Shown here piece after piece: positions 35,895 through 44,497 of a stretch of 64,000 nt of DNA. This stretch comes from Chitinophagales bacterium (GTDB taxonomy: Bacteria; Bacteroidota; Bacteroidia; Chitinophagales; Chitinophagaceae): assembly GCA_015654595.1 (NCBI GenBank), contig JAATGQ010000146.1, positions 1 to 64,000 of the forward strand, given 5' to 3'. A program made the translations under genes and the position numbers. The notes beneath the pieces are model-generated. The model was not told where the DNA came from, did no database searches, and worked only from the letters and a program-made list of their open reading frames with translations. Position 1 is the first letter of the stretch; each line of letters begins with the position of its first letter.

Positions 35895-38147
35895 ATGAAG
35901 AAAACGTCTACACTGCTCTGCCTCATGGCAGCAACCGGAATCGTACATGCTCAGCAAACACCGCCCAAAGAAAAGGATTCGCTTCGCCTTTTCCTTCAAC
36001 CAGTAGAAGTAAAAGCGCTCAGAGCAGGAGAAAAAGCTCCCTTTACAAAAACCAACCTCGATAAAAAGCAGATCGAACAGGTCAATCTCGGACAAGATCT
36101 TCCCTTTATACTCAACCAGACTCCATCCGTCACGATCAATTCCGACGCAGGCAACGGCATTGGATACACGGGGATACATATCCGCGGTACCGATGCCACA
36201 CGGATCAACATGACCCTGAACGGTATCCCCTATAACGACGCGGAATCGCAGGGCACCTACTTCGTAGACCTTCCTGACTTCGCCTCCTCCGTCAACAGCA
36301 TCCAGATCCAGCGCGGTGTTGGGACCTCCTCCAACGGAGCGGGAGCTTTCGGGGCCACCATCAACTTTTCCACCAACGAATTCAACGAAAAGCCCTACGG
36401 CGAGATCAACAATAGTTACGGCTCTTTTAACAGCTGGAAAAATACCGTAAAAGCCGGCTCAGGACTCATCGACGGGCACTTTACCATCGACGCCCGTCTT
36501 TCCCGCATTTCCAGCGACGGCTACATCGACCGGGCTTCCAGCAACCTCAAATCATTCTACCTGTCTTCCGCATGGATGGATGCCCATTCATCTATCCGGT
36601 TCAATATCATCGAAGGCACAGAAAAAACATACCAGGCCTGGAACGGGATACCCGGCGCAAAACTCTTTGGCGACAAAGCCGCCCTTGACCAGCACTATGC
36701 CGATAACGCCGGCCCCGGTTCGCAAGGCTATCTCTATGTTACCCCCGCCGACTCGCTCAATCTCTACAATTCCGGACGCCGCACCTATAATTATTTCACC
36801 TATCCCAATCAAACGGACAACTATCTTCAAAACCATTTTCAGCTCTTCTTCAACCACCAGGTCAACGACAACCTCTCCTTTAACACCGCCGCCTTCCTCA
36901 CGCGCGGAAAAGGCTACTATGAAGAATACAAAGAGCAGGACGCCTATGCCAACTATGGCCTGACAGGTCCAGTCTACAGCGGCGACACCCTCTCTACCAC
37001 CGATCTTATCCGCCAGCAGTGGCTTGACAACTACTTTTATGGAGGCATCTTCTCCCTGCAATACAAACAAAAAGGAACACAGTTTACGCTTGGCGGAGGC
37101 TGGGACAAATACGACGGCAAGCACTATGCCTTTATCAACTGGACAGAGAATGGAGGCGTTCCCAACGGCTATACCTATTACAATGTACCGGCGCATAAAA
37201 CCGACTTTAATATCTACGGCAAATGGCAGCAACAATGGACCACGCACTTCTCTACCTTCGCCGATGTGCAATACCGTCATATCTCCTACGATCTCGAAGG
37301 GTTTGAAGACGATCCTTCACTGATGGTATTCACGCACTATAACTTCTTTAACCCCAAAGCAGGTTTGACCTATACCGGTCATGAATGGCAGGCCTATCTC
37401 TCTTATTCCAGAGCCAGCCATGAACCAAACCGGACCGACTACGAAGCCGGTCTCGATCAACAACCAAAACCAGAAACGCTCAACGACGTAGAACTGGGTT
37501 ACGAGAAAAAAACGCTTCGAAGCTCTTTTGGCGCCACCTTCTATTATATGGAATACAAAAACCAGCTGGCCCTTACCGGCAAGATCAACGATGTAGGTCA
37601 GTATACCCGCAGCAATGTTCCCAGCAGCTATCGTATGGGGATCGAACTGCAGGGCAGCTCCAGGCTTGCCGACTGGTTTACCGTCTCCGGCAATATCGCG
37701 TTCAGCCAGAATAAAATAAAAGACTATACAGAATACATCGATGACTATGACAATGGCGGGCAAAAATCCTATTTCCACTCCCATCCCGACATTGCCTTTT
37801 CACCTGCTATCGTAGGCGGCGCTACCCTGCAATTCTTTCCCTTTCCGCATGCAGAGATCGGGCTGCCCGCCAAATACGTCAGCAAGGAATACCTGGACAA
37901 CACGCAGAACGAAGGACGAAAACTCGATGGCTATTACACACAGGATCTCCGGCTGCTCTATACCCTCAAATTTCCGATGGTCAAAGAGATTGACTTCATT
38001 TTCCAGCTGAACAACGTCTTTAACCGCAAATACGAACCCAACGGCTATACCTATAGTTCCTTTTATGGCGGTCAGATCGTCACCGAAAATTTCTATTTCC
38101 CCATGGCCGGAACCAACGTCATGTTTGCAGTTAATATAAAGATCTAA
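35895..38147 (+). CDS. TonB-dependent outer-membrane receptor, probably for thiamin compounds
   Basis: A 750-residue receptor from the ATG at 35895, with a signal peptide (ending GIVHAQ). The plug domain (about residues 40-165) includes TPSVTINSDAGNGIGYTGIH, IRGTDATRINMTLNGIPYND and the ending IQIQRGVGTSSNGAGAFGAT. A 22-strand type barrel ends FPMAGTNVMFAVNIKI. Its control by a TPP riboswitch strongly suggests import of thiamin, its phosphate ester or a precursor. This parallels the riboswitch-linked thiamin receptors known in Bacteroides. No thiamin inner-membrane transporter or kinase lies beside it; the next gene converges. Confidence 0.93.
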   Translation: MKKTSTLLCLMAATGIVHAQQTPPKEKDSLRLFLQPVEVKALRAGEKAPFTKTNLDKKQIEQVNLGQDLPFILNQTPSVTINSDAGNGIGYTGIHIRGTDATRINMTLNGIPYNDAESQGTYFVDLPDFASSVNSIQIQRGVGTSSNGAGAFGATINFSTNEFNEKPYGEINNSYGSFNSWKNTVKAGSGLIDGHFTIDARLSRISSDGYIDRASSNLKSFYLSSAWMDAHSSIRFNIIEGTEKTYQAWNGIPGAKLFGDKAALDQHYADNAGPGSQGYLYVTPADSLNLYNSGRRTYNYFTYPNQTDNYLQNHFQLFFNHQVNDNLSFNTAAFLTRGKGYYEEYKEQDAYANYGLTGPVYSGDTLSTTDLIRQQWLDNYFYGGIFSLQYKQKGTQFTLGGGWDKYDGKHYAFINWTENGGVPNGYTYYNVPAHKTDFNIYGKWQQQWTTHFSTFADVQYRHISYDLEGFEDDPSLMVFTHYNFFNPKAGLTYTGHEWQAYLSYSRASHEPNRTDYEAGLDQQPKPETLNDVELGYEKKTLRSSFGATFYYMEYKNQLALTGKINDVGQYTRSNVPSSYRMGIELQGSSRLADWFTVSGNIAFSQNKIKDYTEYIDDYDNGGQKSYFHSHPDIAFSPAIVGGATLQFFPFPHAEIGLPAKYVSKEYLDNTQNEGRKLDGYYTQDLRLLYTLKFPMVKEIDFIFQLNNVFNRKYEPNGYTYSSFYGGQIVTENFYFPMAGTNVMFAVNIKI

Positions 38148-38167
38148 GCACAGAATAGCACAATGAC

Positions 38168-38200
38168 AAAGGGATGGTCAATTGAATTGACCATCCCTTT
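38168..38200. terminator. Bidirectional hairpin between the TonB receptor and rhodanese genes
   Basis: A perfect 16-bp inverted repeat (AAAGGGATGGTCAATT and its complement) with one central base lies between two convergent genes. It has A/T ends in both directions but no long T-run, so termination is likely but not textbook. Confidence 0.7.
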
Positions 38201-38219
38201 GCAATTAAATAAAGATACC

Positions 38220-38528
38220 TTATGCGCCAAAGCGATCCTGCCATGCAAGCATTCCGCCTGTCAGATTCTTGATATTCGAAAAGCCCATCGTCTCGAGGAC
38301 CATACAAGCCTGTCCGCTGCGATTGCCGCTGCGGCAATAACAAATAACTTCCTGATCTTTCAGATCATCGATCGACTCCGTATCCATCACGCGGATATTT
38401 CCCAGCGGAAGCAAAATACCACCGATATTGAACTCGGCATGCTCCGAAGGTTCGCGGACATCAACCAGGTTTAACTTTTCACCTGCATCTAAACGTTGCT
38501 TTACTTCTTCTATACTGATAGGTTGCAT
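38220..38528 (-). CDS. Single-domain rhodanese-like protein
   Basis: A 102-residue cytosolic rhodanese fold. LVDVREPSEHAEFNIGGILL opens the domain. The active-site loop is CYCRSGNRS with Cys65, followed by MGFSNIKNLTGGMLAWQD. It could accept sulfur as a persulfide, but the physiological donor is unknown. A perfect TAnnTTTG box lies 13 nt upstream of the ATG. Confidence 0.92.
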   Translation of the reverse strand: MQPISIEEVKQRLDAGEKLNLVDVREPSEHAEFNIGGILLPLGNIRVMDTESIDDLKDQEVICYCRSGNRSGQACMVLETMGFSNIKNLTGGMLAWQDRFGA

Positions 38529-38541
38529 ATATCAATTTTCA

Positions 38542-38549
38542 CAAATGTA
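38542..38549 (-). promoter_or_regulatory. -7 promoter box (TACATTTG) of the rhodanese gene
   Basis: Perfect TAnnTTTG on the minus strand, with 13 nt between its G and the ATG at 38528. Confidence 0.45.
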
Positions 38550-38615
38550 CATATCAAATCAATTGCCCGCGTGCCCTTTTACTTTGTCTGCGGCTTCCTC
38601 AAACCAGTTCAACAC

Positions 38616-38696
38616 TCCGGAGCGCCGCGTGCCGCCCATTCTAATACTCGGCCATCTCCCTCCGGCGAGCGCCGTGTTCTTCCGGCGAGCGCCGTG
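38616..38696. repeat. Short GC-rich palindromic direct repeats
   Basis: TCCGGCGAGCGCCGTG occurs at 38661-38676 and 38681-38696 (period 20 bp), with a degenerate third copy (TCCGGAGCGCCGCGTG) at 38616-38631. Each full copy contains the palindrome CGGCG-AG-CGCCG. The cluster lies between the rhodanese and PASTA genes, both on the minus strand, and may form a hairpin after the PASTA gene. Confidence 0.7.
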
Positions 38697-38707
38697 GTCA
38701 TCCCGTT

Positions 38708-39526
38708 TTAATACTGACCCGCAGGGGACGCTGCCGCCGAATCTGCTCTTCTCACGGGCTGCTGTACGCCAAGCCAGATACTGATCGCCATCCCGGGCCT
38801 GATCTGGTTGGGCTGGCCTTCCTCGTTCACCTGCGGAGGGTCTTGTTTATAAATAAAGGCCTCGGCCGAATCATGCACATCCTTATCCCGAACGATGGCG
38901 CCCAGGCTTAGTCCTATCGAGTCGAGACGGGCTTTTGCCTGCAGATAGGTCAGACCAAACAGATCCGGAACGATGAATACCTGGCTTCCTATCCCGCTGC
39001 CCAGCACCAGCGTAATCTGGCTGCCTTGCTGGATCTGTGTGCCCGGCTTTATCGACTCGCCTTTGAACTGTTGATCCAGCACGGAATTACGTGCAAAGAA
39101 AGGTTTATAGATCGTATCGCCCATGTGCAGCCCATACTGCTTCAACATCATCTGCGCATTGCGGAAGCTCATACTGATCAGGTTCGGCATTCCGACAAAA
39201 GGCGCCTGGGCCTGGTTGATCGTAAGATATACCGTGCGGTTTATCTTTACCTGGTTATCTGCCTCGGGGAATTGTTTGACCACCTGCAGCGGCCGCATCG
39301 TATCCGAATAGACCGAATCCTGGATCTGCACATCAAAACCCTGCGCTTCAAGTGTCTTCTTTGCATCGTTAAAGGATAGGCCGGTTACCGAAGGGATACG
39401 CATCGTTTTCCCGTGTTGGGTAAGGATCGCCAATGAGCCCAGGAACAGCAAAAGCAAGAGCAACAAGAGTACAATAGCCGCTACAATATTGACCCACAGT
39501 GGTTTAGTAGTGAGAAATTTAAACAC
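38708..39526 (-). CDS. Membrane-anchored PASTA-domain protein
   Basis: A 272-residue protein with a GTG start. A cytosolic tip and one transmembrane helix (about residues 12-36, very Leu-rich) are followed by three extracytoplasmic PASTA repeats. Examples are MRIPSVTGLSFNDAKKTLEA, PNLISMSFRNAQMMLKQYGL and VPDLFGLTYLQAKARLDSIG. PASTA domains bind muropeptides. There is no kinase domain, so it is a stand-alone PASTA protein as often seen in Bacteroidetes. ddl, another peptidoglycan gene, lies 210 bp upstream on the same strand. Confidence 0.9.
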   Translation of the reverse strand: MFKFLTTKPLWVNIVAAIVLLLLLLLLFLGSLAILTQHGKTMRIPSVTGLSFNDAKKTLEAQGFDVQIQDSVYSDTMRPLQVVKQFPEADNQVKINRTVYLTINQAQAPFVGMPNLISMSFRNAQMMLKQYGLHMGDTIYKPFFARNSVLDQQFKGESIKPGTQIQQGSQITLVLGSGIGSQVFIVPDLFGLTYLQAKARLDSIGLSLGAIVRDKDVHDSAEAFIYKQDPPQVNEEGQPNQIRPGMAISIWLGVQQPVRRADSAAASPAGQY

Positions 39527-39736
39527 TATGAAAAAATTTAAATATTGGATGGAAAAGGTCTATCGACCTGCGGCCGAAAGATAAACATTATTTTCTGATA
39601 CATTCAATGATCCGCCTCTGCCCCGCGGTGTTCCAACCGTCAGTCATCGGGCATTCCTACCGCCCTCACGCTCGCCGCATGCTCTCATTGCCAGCACATC
39701 GTTGCCATCGCGCTTTACCCTTCCGTGCCGGCGATC

Positions 39737-40738
39737 TTAGCGTCTCTCCTTCTCTCCCAGGGCTTCATCGACCAACGCCGAGTAGAACTCTTTCAGGGTC
39801 CAGCCTGCAGCCTTCAGCTGCTGAGGAACCAGACTCGCCTCACTTTGTCCGGGTACTGTATTGATCTCAAGCATAAAGGGCTCTCCCTTTGCTTCGTTAT
39901 AAATAAAGTCGATCCGTATAATACCACGGCAATTAAAAGACTGGTAGATCCGCCGCGCCGCTGCCCTCACTTTCTCCGCTACCGCCTCGTCAACCTGGGC
40001 CGGTGTAATCTCTTCATTCAGCCCCGCCGTATACTTGGCTTCAAAATCAAAAAACTCTTTCTTGCTCTTTACTTCCGTAAACGGCAGGGTGACGATCTCT
40101 CCTTTCGACCGGAAAACGCCGATAGTAAACTCGCGTCCGGGTATAAACTCTTCGATCAGTACCTGGCTGTCTTCTTTAAACGCCTTTTCGATTGCAGCGC
40201 CCAACTCTTCAGAAGCCGAATTCACCTTGGACATACCGATACTCGATCCGCCATTGTTGGGCTTTACAAAAACCGGGAAGGTCAGCCGCTTGATGGCATC
40301 TTCCGGATTCTCGATCCTGTCCTTGATCAGCAGCACAGACCTTGCAACATTGATGCCACTAAAAGCGGCGACAGCCACGGTAAAACGCTTGTTAAACGTC
40401 AGCGCCGAAACGGCGGCGTCACAGCTCGTATAGGGCAGTCCTACCATATCAAAATAGCCTTGCAGCTTGCCGTCTTCCCCGGGAGTACCGTGAATGCCGA
40501 TCAGCACCGCATCAAACTTTATCCGTTGTCCATCCAGTACCAGCGAAAAATCATTCCGGTCTACCGGGATCTTCTTTCCGTCTTTTGTCTCATAAAACCA
40601 CTCTTCCGGCGTAATGTCGATCCGGTAAACCGTATACTTATCGTAATCCAAATTATTCTGAATGGTGATGGCGCTCTTGTAAGAAATGACAGACTCACCG
40701 GAATACCCTCCGGTAACAAAGGCAATAGTGGGCTTCAT
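39737..40738 (-). CDS. ddl: D-alanine--D-alanine ligase
   Basis: About 333 residues from the ATG at 40738 (MKPTIAFVTGG). It joins two D-alanines for the peptidoglycan peptide. The ATP-grasp fold is clear: GYSGESVISY at the start, HGTPGEDGKLQGYFDMVGLP, FVKPNNGGSSIGMSKVNS, QVLIEEFIPGREFTIGVF, and RIDFIYNEAKGEPFMLEINT followed by VPGQSEAS. The 42-residue N-terminal extension of the longer reading overlaps a terminator and is rejected. The gene precedes the PASTA protein gene on the same strand. Confidence 0.96.
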   Translation of the reverse strand: MKPTIAFVTGGYSGESVISYKSAITIQNNLDYDKYTVYRIDITPEEWFYETKDGKKIPVDRNDFSLVLDGQRIKFDAVLIGIHGTPGEDGKLQGYFDMVGLPYTSCDAAVSALTFNKRFTVAVAAFSGINVARSVLLIKDRIENPEDAIKRLTFPVFVKPNNGGSSIGMSKVNSASEELGAAIEKAFKEDSQVLIEEFIPGREFTIGVFRSKGEIVTLPFTEVKSKKEFFDFEAKYTAGLNEEITPAQVDEAVAEKVRAAARRIYQSFNCRGIIRIDFIYNEAKGEPFMLEINTVPGQSEASLVPQQLKAAGWTLKEFYSALVDEALGEKERR

Positions 40739-40831
40739 GGAAGGAAACAAATTTTGACAAAGTAACGAAAAAACGCCAGGTTTATGCAGCCCGCGCCCAC
40801 TCACGTGAATATCTACCGGGAAGCCGACGCG

Positions 40832-40866
40832 CAAAAAAAATGGTGAAGGCATCAACTCCTTCACCG
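40832..40866 (-). terminator. Rho-independent terminator after the ferredoxin gene
   Basis: Read on the minus strand, GGTGAAGG / CCTTCACC with an 8-nt loop is followed by ATTTTTTTT. It lies between the ferredoxin stop and the ddl start. Confidence 0.8.
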
Positions 40867-41012
40867 TTTTATGACGGGAAATATCACCCGCCTATTTCTA
40901 TGTAGCGCGCAGCTACAATCGCAAACTAACTTTACACTCTGAAGTTACCATTTTTTGGAAAAATTCCCAAAAAAACCCGGGCGAATTATCTACACCCATG
41001 GGCTGTCATCGA

Positions 41013-41360
41013 TTAAAGATGCAGCTTTTCCTTTTTGGCCAGCAGCTCTTCAACCGTCTCTTCATACATTTCGTCGGGTACGCAGCAGTCTACCGGGCAG
41101 ACAGCCGCGCACTGGGGCTCTTCGTGGAAACCCTGACACTCCGTACATTTGTTCGGAACAATATAATACGTATCCACGCTCAACGGTTCATTCCGCTGTG
41201 ATGCGTCGATAACGGCTCCGTCCAGCAAAGTAAAGGATCCTTTTACGCTTGTACCATCGGTGATCGCCCATTCTACTCCACCTTCATATATAGCATTATT
41301 GGGGCATTCCGGTTCGCAGGCGCCGCAATTAATACACTCTTCTGTTATTTTGATTGCCAT
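41013..41360 (-). CDS. 2[4Fe-4S] ferredoxin
   Basis: A 115-residue ferredoxin with two four-cysteine sets. Cys9, 12, 15 and 19 lie in ECINCGACEPECP. Cys72, 75, 84 and 88 lie in KCTECQGFHEEPQCAAVCP. An insert of about 50 residues with VEWAITDGTSVKG separates them. The second set's longer spacing is typical of the Alvin-type ferredoxins. It would carry low-potential electrons in the cytoplasm. It is divergent from the acyl-CoA reductase gene, a pairing I have seen in Bacteroidetes. Confidence 0.94.
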   Translation of the reverse strand: MAIKITEECINCGACEPECPNNAIYEGGVEWAITDGTSVKGSFTLLDGAVIDASQRNEPLSVDTYYIVPNKCTECQGFHEEPQCAAVCPVDCCVPDEMYEETVEELLAKKEKLHL

Positions 41361-41507
41361 TTTTTCAAAAATTTGGGTGTGATTACAATTAACTTTACAG
41401 CCTTATCGGCGAAGCCGGGTTAACAACGGCCAGCGCCGGATTATTTAAACATTGCCTTTTCTGGCAAGCGGACCGAGGTCCGTGCTGCAAATATAGCGTG
41501 GAAAAAT

Positions 41508-42578
41508 ATGAACCTGAAAAATCGGATAGAATTATTGACTCAACTTGGAAACTATTGCTTATCAACCACTCCGGCGTGGGAAACGGCTCAACATCGTGCC
41601 CAGGCCGAAAATGGCTGGTTTATCCCGGAATTCATAAGACTGGCTATAAACCAGATCGTAGCAGGTTTCCTTCAAAAAGATAAACTCGAAGCATGGGCTA
41701 AAGCCTATCAGCTGCCGGATCAGCCTGCTCACCCAAAGACCGTGGGTCTGATCATGGCCGGTAACATTCCGCTGGTAGGATTTCATGATATGATCACCAT
41801 CTTTATCTCCGGCCATCGCCAGTTGATAAAGCCTTCCAGCCGAGACGAGGCGCTCATCCGTCACCTTGTGGACTGGATGCATCGGCAGGCCCCGGAGACA
41901 ACCGGACTCGTCGCCTTTGCGGAAAGACTCAACGGCTGCGACGCCTATATCGCCACCGGGAGCAACAACTCCGCCCGTTACTTCGACTACTACTTCGGCA
42001 AATATCCCAATATCATCCGGCACAACCGCACCTCCGTCGCGATCCTGACCGGTGCCGAGACGCCGCAGCAGCTGGAAGCTCTCGCTGACGACGTCAACCA
42101 GTACTTTGGATTGGGCTGCCGCAACGTCACCCAGATCTATGTACCCGAAAACTACGATTTTATCCCGCTGCTGGTAGCCTTTAAAAAATACGAACACCTT
42201 TCGGACCTTGCCAAATACAAGCATAACTACGACTATCAGCTGACCTTGCTGCTCCTGAACAAAAAATATTATATGACAAATGGAGCCATTCTGCTTACAG
42301 AAAATGACTCTCCATTCAGTGCGATCAGCGTATTGCATTATAAATATTATCGTCCCGACGAAGGTCTGCCCCATCCGATAGCGCAGTCAAATGATATCCA
42401 GTGCGTTGTTGGCCCGGCGGGGCTTGCGGCAGCCAGCCAGCGCAAACACCCGGAAACCGCCCAGCCGGCCGTCGCCCTCGCCCCTCAATCGATTGTCCCT
42501 TTTGGCTCGGCCCAACAACCTGGTCTCACGGATTACGCCGACGGGGTGGACACCCTGCAATTCCTGCGGGATCTCTAG
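41508..42578 (+). CDS. Acyl-CoA reductase (LuxC/aldehyde dehydrogenase-like)
   Basis: A 356-residue protein of the LuxC-type acyl-CoA reductase family found in Bacteroidetes. It shows GLIMAGNIPLVGFHDMITIF, ATGSNNSARYFDYYFGKYP, IIRHNRTSVAILTG, and YFGLGCRNVTQIYVPENYDF with the probable nucleophile Cys. The end is DYADGVDTLQFL. It could reduce fatty acyl-CoA or acyl groups to aldehydes. A loop of about 27 residues rich in Ala, Pro and Gln is inserted between QCVV and the usual VPFGSAQ. The serC gene, which often follows, is absent here. Confidence 0.88.
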   Translation: MNLKNRIELLTQLGNYCLSTTPAWETAQHRAQAENGWFIPEFIRLAINQIVAGFLQKDKLEAWAKAYQLPDQPAHPKTVGLIMAGNIPLVGFHDMITIFISGHRQLIKPSSRDEALIRHLVDWMHRQAPETTGLVAFAERLNGCDAYIATGSNNSARYFDYYFGKYPNIIRHNRTSVAILTGAETPQQLEALADDVNQYFGLGCRNVTQIYVPENYDFIPLLVAFKKYEHLSDLAKYKHNYDYQLTLLLLNKKYYMTNGAILLTENDSPFSAISVLHYKYYRPDEGLPHPIAQSNDIQCVVGPAGLAAASQRKHPETAQPAVALAPQSIVPFGSAQQPGLTDYADGVDTLQFLRDL

Positions 42579-42919
42579 CCTCCACCGCGCGGGAAACCGG
42601 TGGGTCGCGCAGACAGTTGCCCAAGCGCCGTCGCCCCATGCTGACGGCGAGGCATCTATCTCCTGACATCCCGGCACTGCCAAAAATACCCAGGCGGAAA
42701 AAATGACGCGGCGATCCAAGTTGAAATGCGTATATTTATACAAGCCAAACAACGCCCGGAAGGATTAATAATCAGCGCAATGCATGGCCCATCTACGAAG
42801 ACCTTAGTAAATTATTTGTTAAACCCGGTGCCCCGCGCATGAAGAATATAAACCTTGGCGATAATTTGGTATTCTAACACTCCCGAACGCACCATTAAAA
42901 GAAAAAAATTTTTGAAACA
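42579..42919. other. 340-bp gap before the Deg-type protease gene
   Basis: The first 120 bp are GC-rich, with an inverted repeat CGCCGTC / GACGGCG (42626-42632 and 42643-42649) around a 10-nt loop but no T-run. The last 150 bp are AT-rich and likely hold the protease promoter; TAATTTG near 42862 is one base short of TAnnTTTG. Apparent ORFs here lack coding character. Confidence 0.4.
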
Positions 42920-44428
42920 ATGAGAGCAAAACAAGTAGCAGCTGTTATACTGATCAGTGCAACGACCTGCCTGGCTACCATGTGGGGCTATAACCGTTTT
43001 ATAGGAGGTAGGACGTACTACTATTCACAGGATTCCGGCAAGGTGCCTGTCCCTGCCAACTACGCCAGGTTTTTCGAGGGCGGTGATAAATCAGGCCCTG
43101 CAGATTTCAGCGAAGCAGCCAGTGCAGCCATCCCCGCCACCGTTCACATCAAAACCAAGACGGTAAAAACCGTCTCAAGCTCTTCAAGACATAGCAACCC
43201 CTTTTCCGACCTCTTTGGCCTTGACCCCGATGACTTTTTCGGCGGCGGTAACGGTATGCGTTCCATGCCCGAGATGGCTTCCGGATCAGGCGTTATCATC
43301 AGCAATGATGGCTATATCGTCACCAACAACCACGTGGTCGACGGAGCGGACGAAGTAACCGTTACGCTTAGCAACCGCAAATCATTTAAAGCAAAAGTCG
43401 TAGGTGCGGACCCCAGCAGTGACCTGGCCGTCGTTAAGATTGATGCCCAGAACCTGCCTTTTCTCGAATACGGCAACTCCGATGACGTGAAGGTGGGTCA
43501 ATGGGTACTGGCGGTCGGTTATCCCTTAACGCTGGAGACAACCGTTACAGCGGGTATCGTCAGTGCAAAAGGCCGGACACTGGATATCAACAGACGCCAG
43601 AGCCAGACTCCTGTAGAATCATTTATCCAGACCGATGCAGCGGTAAACCCCGGTAACAGCGGTGGTCCGCTGATCAATACACAGGGACAGCTGATCGGCA
43701 TCAACTCTGCCATCGCTTCCCCGACAGGTTCCTACGCCGGATACTCGTTTACGATCCCTGTCAACATCGTTCGCAAGATCGTACGCGACATCATGAAATT
43801 TGGTACGCCCCAGAGAGCATACCTCGGTATATCTTATCCTCGCGATGACATGAGCGACGACGAGAAGAAAGAAATGGGCATCAAGGATGGAGAAGGCGTT
43901 TATGTATTGGACGTTACCGCTGACGGCGCTGCAGCTCACGCTGGTATAAAGAAAGGCGACGTTATCACAAAACTCAACGGTATGCCTGTTGCTACCGGCG
44001 CTGAAATGGTTGGCCAGATCGCAACCTTTAGCCCTGGAGACAAGATCAATGTCACCTACAGAAGAGATGGTAAAGAATCTACGATCTCCATCGTTCTGCG
44101 TAACAATACCGGCACAACCTCGTTGATAAAGACCTCTTTGCTCGATAAACTCGGCGCCAACCTCGAAACCCTTAGTAAAAAGGATGCGGCCAGCCTCGAT
44201 ATCAAAGGCGGCGTAGTAGTCAAGGGCATTACCGAGAACGGGCTGATGGACAAGTCGCGGATACAGGAAGGGTTCATCATCCTCAAAGCCAACGGGCAAG
44301 ACGTAACCACCGTCGACGACTTCCAGAAGATCCTGGATAAAGCAAGCGGCACCGTCAAACTCGAAGGCGTATTTCCCGGCTATGAAGGAGTATATACCTA
44401 TCCCTTACGACTCAGCGCAGGCAACTAA
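42920..44428 (+). CDS. Periplasmic HtrA/Deg-type serine protease
   Basis: A 502-residue protease with an N-terminal signal or anchor (about residues 5-25). A Ser/Gly-rich stretch leads into the trypsin-like domain with the triad His138 (TNNHVVDG), Asp168 (SSDLAVVKID) and Ser247 (NPGNSGGPL). Two PDZ domains follow (about residues 290-390 and 400-495). It should degrade or refold misfolded envelope proteins. Regulation is not visible in the sequence. A strong hairpin separates it from the convergent GH13 gene. Confidence 0.95.
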   Translation: MRAKQVAAVILISATTCLATMWGYNRFIGGRTYYYSQDSGKVPVPANYARFFEGGDKSGPADFSEAASAAIPATVHIKTKTVKTVSSSSRHSNPFSDLFGLDPDDFFGGGNGMRSMPEMASGSGVIISNDGYIVTNNHVVDGADEVTVTLSNRKSFKAKVVGADPSSDLAVVKIDAQNLPFLEYGNSDDVKVGQWVLAVGYPLTLETTVTAGIVSAKGRTLDINRRQSQTPVESFIQTDAAVNPGNSGGPLINTQGQLIGINSAIASPTGSYAGYSFTIPVNIVRKIVRDIMKFGTPQRAYLGISYPRDDMSDDEKKEMGIKDGEGVYVLDVTADGAAAHAGIKKGDVITKLNGMPVATGAEMVGQIATFSPGDKINVTYRRDGKESTISIVLRNNTGTTSLIKTSLLDKLGANLETLSKKDAASLDIKGGVVVKGITENGLMDKSRIQEGFIILKANGQDVTTVDDFQKILDKASGTVKLEGVFPGYEGVYTYPLRLSAGN

Positions 44429-44440
44429 AAAATATAACGC

Positions 44441-44482
44441 AAAAGGAAAGAGGCTGTCCAACAAGACAGCCTCTTTCCTTAT
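44441..44482. terminator. Bidirectional terminator between the Deg-type and GH13 genes
   Basis: A 16-bp perfect stem (AAGGAAAGAGGCTGTC and its complement) with a 6-nt loop lies between convergent genes, 14 bp after the protease stop. It has AAAA on the left and TTCCTTAT on the right. Confidence 0.8.
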
Positions 44483-44497
44483 CCCGCAAAGCAAACC

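Noticed and set aside
42391..42706. Two overlapping small open frames at the end of the acyl-CoA reductase
   Set aside because: They are out-of-frame shadows of the reductase and its GC-rich flank, with no coding signature.
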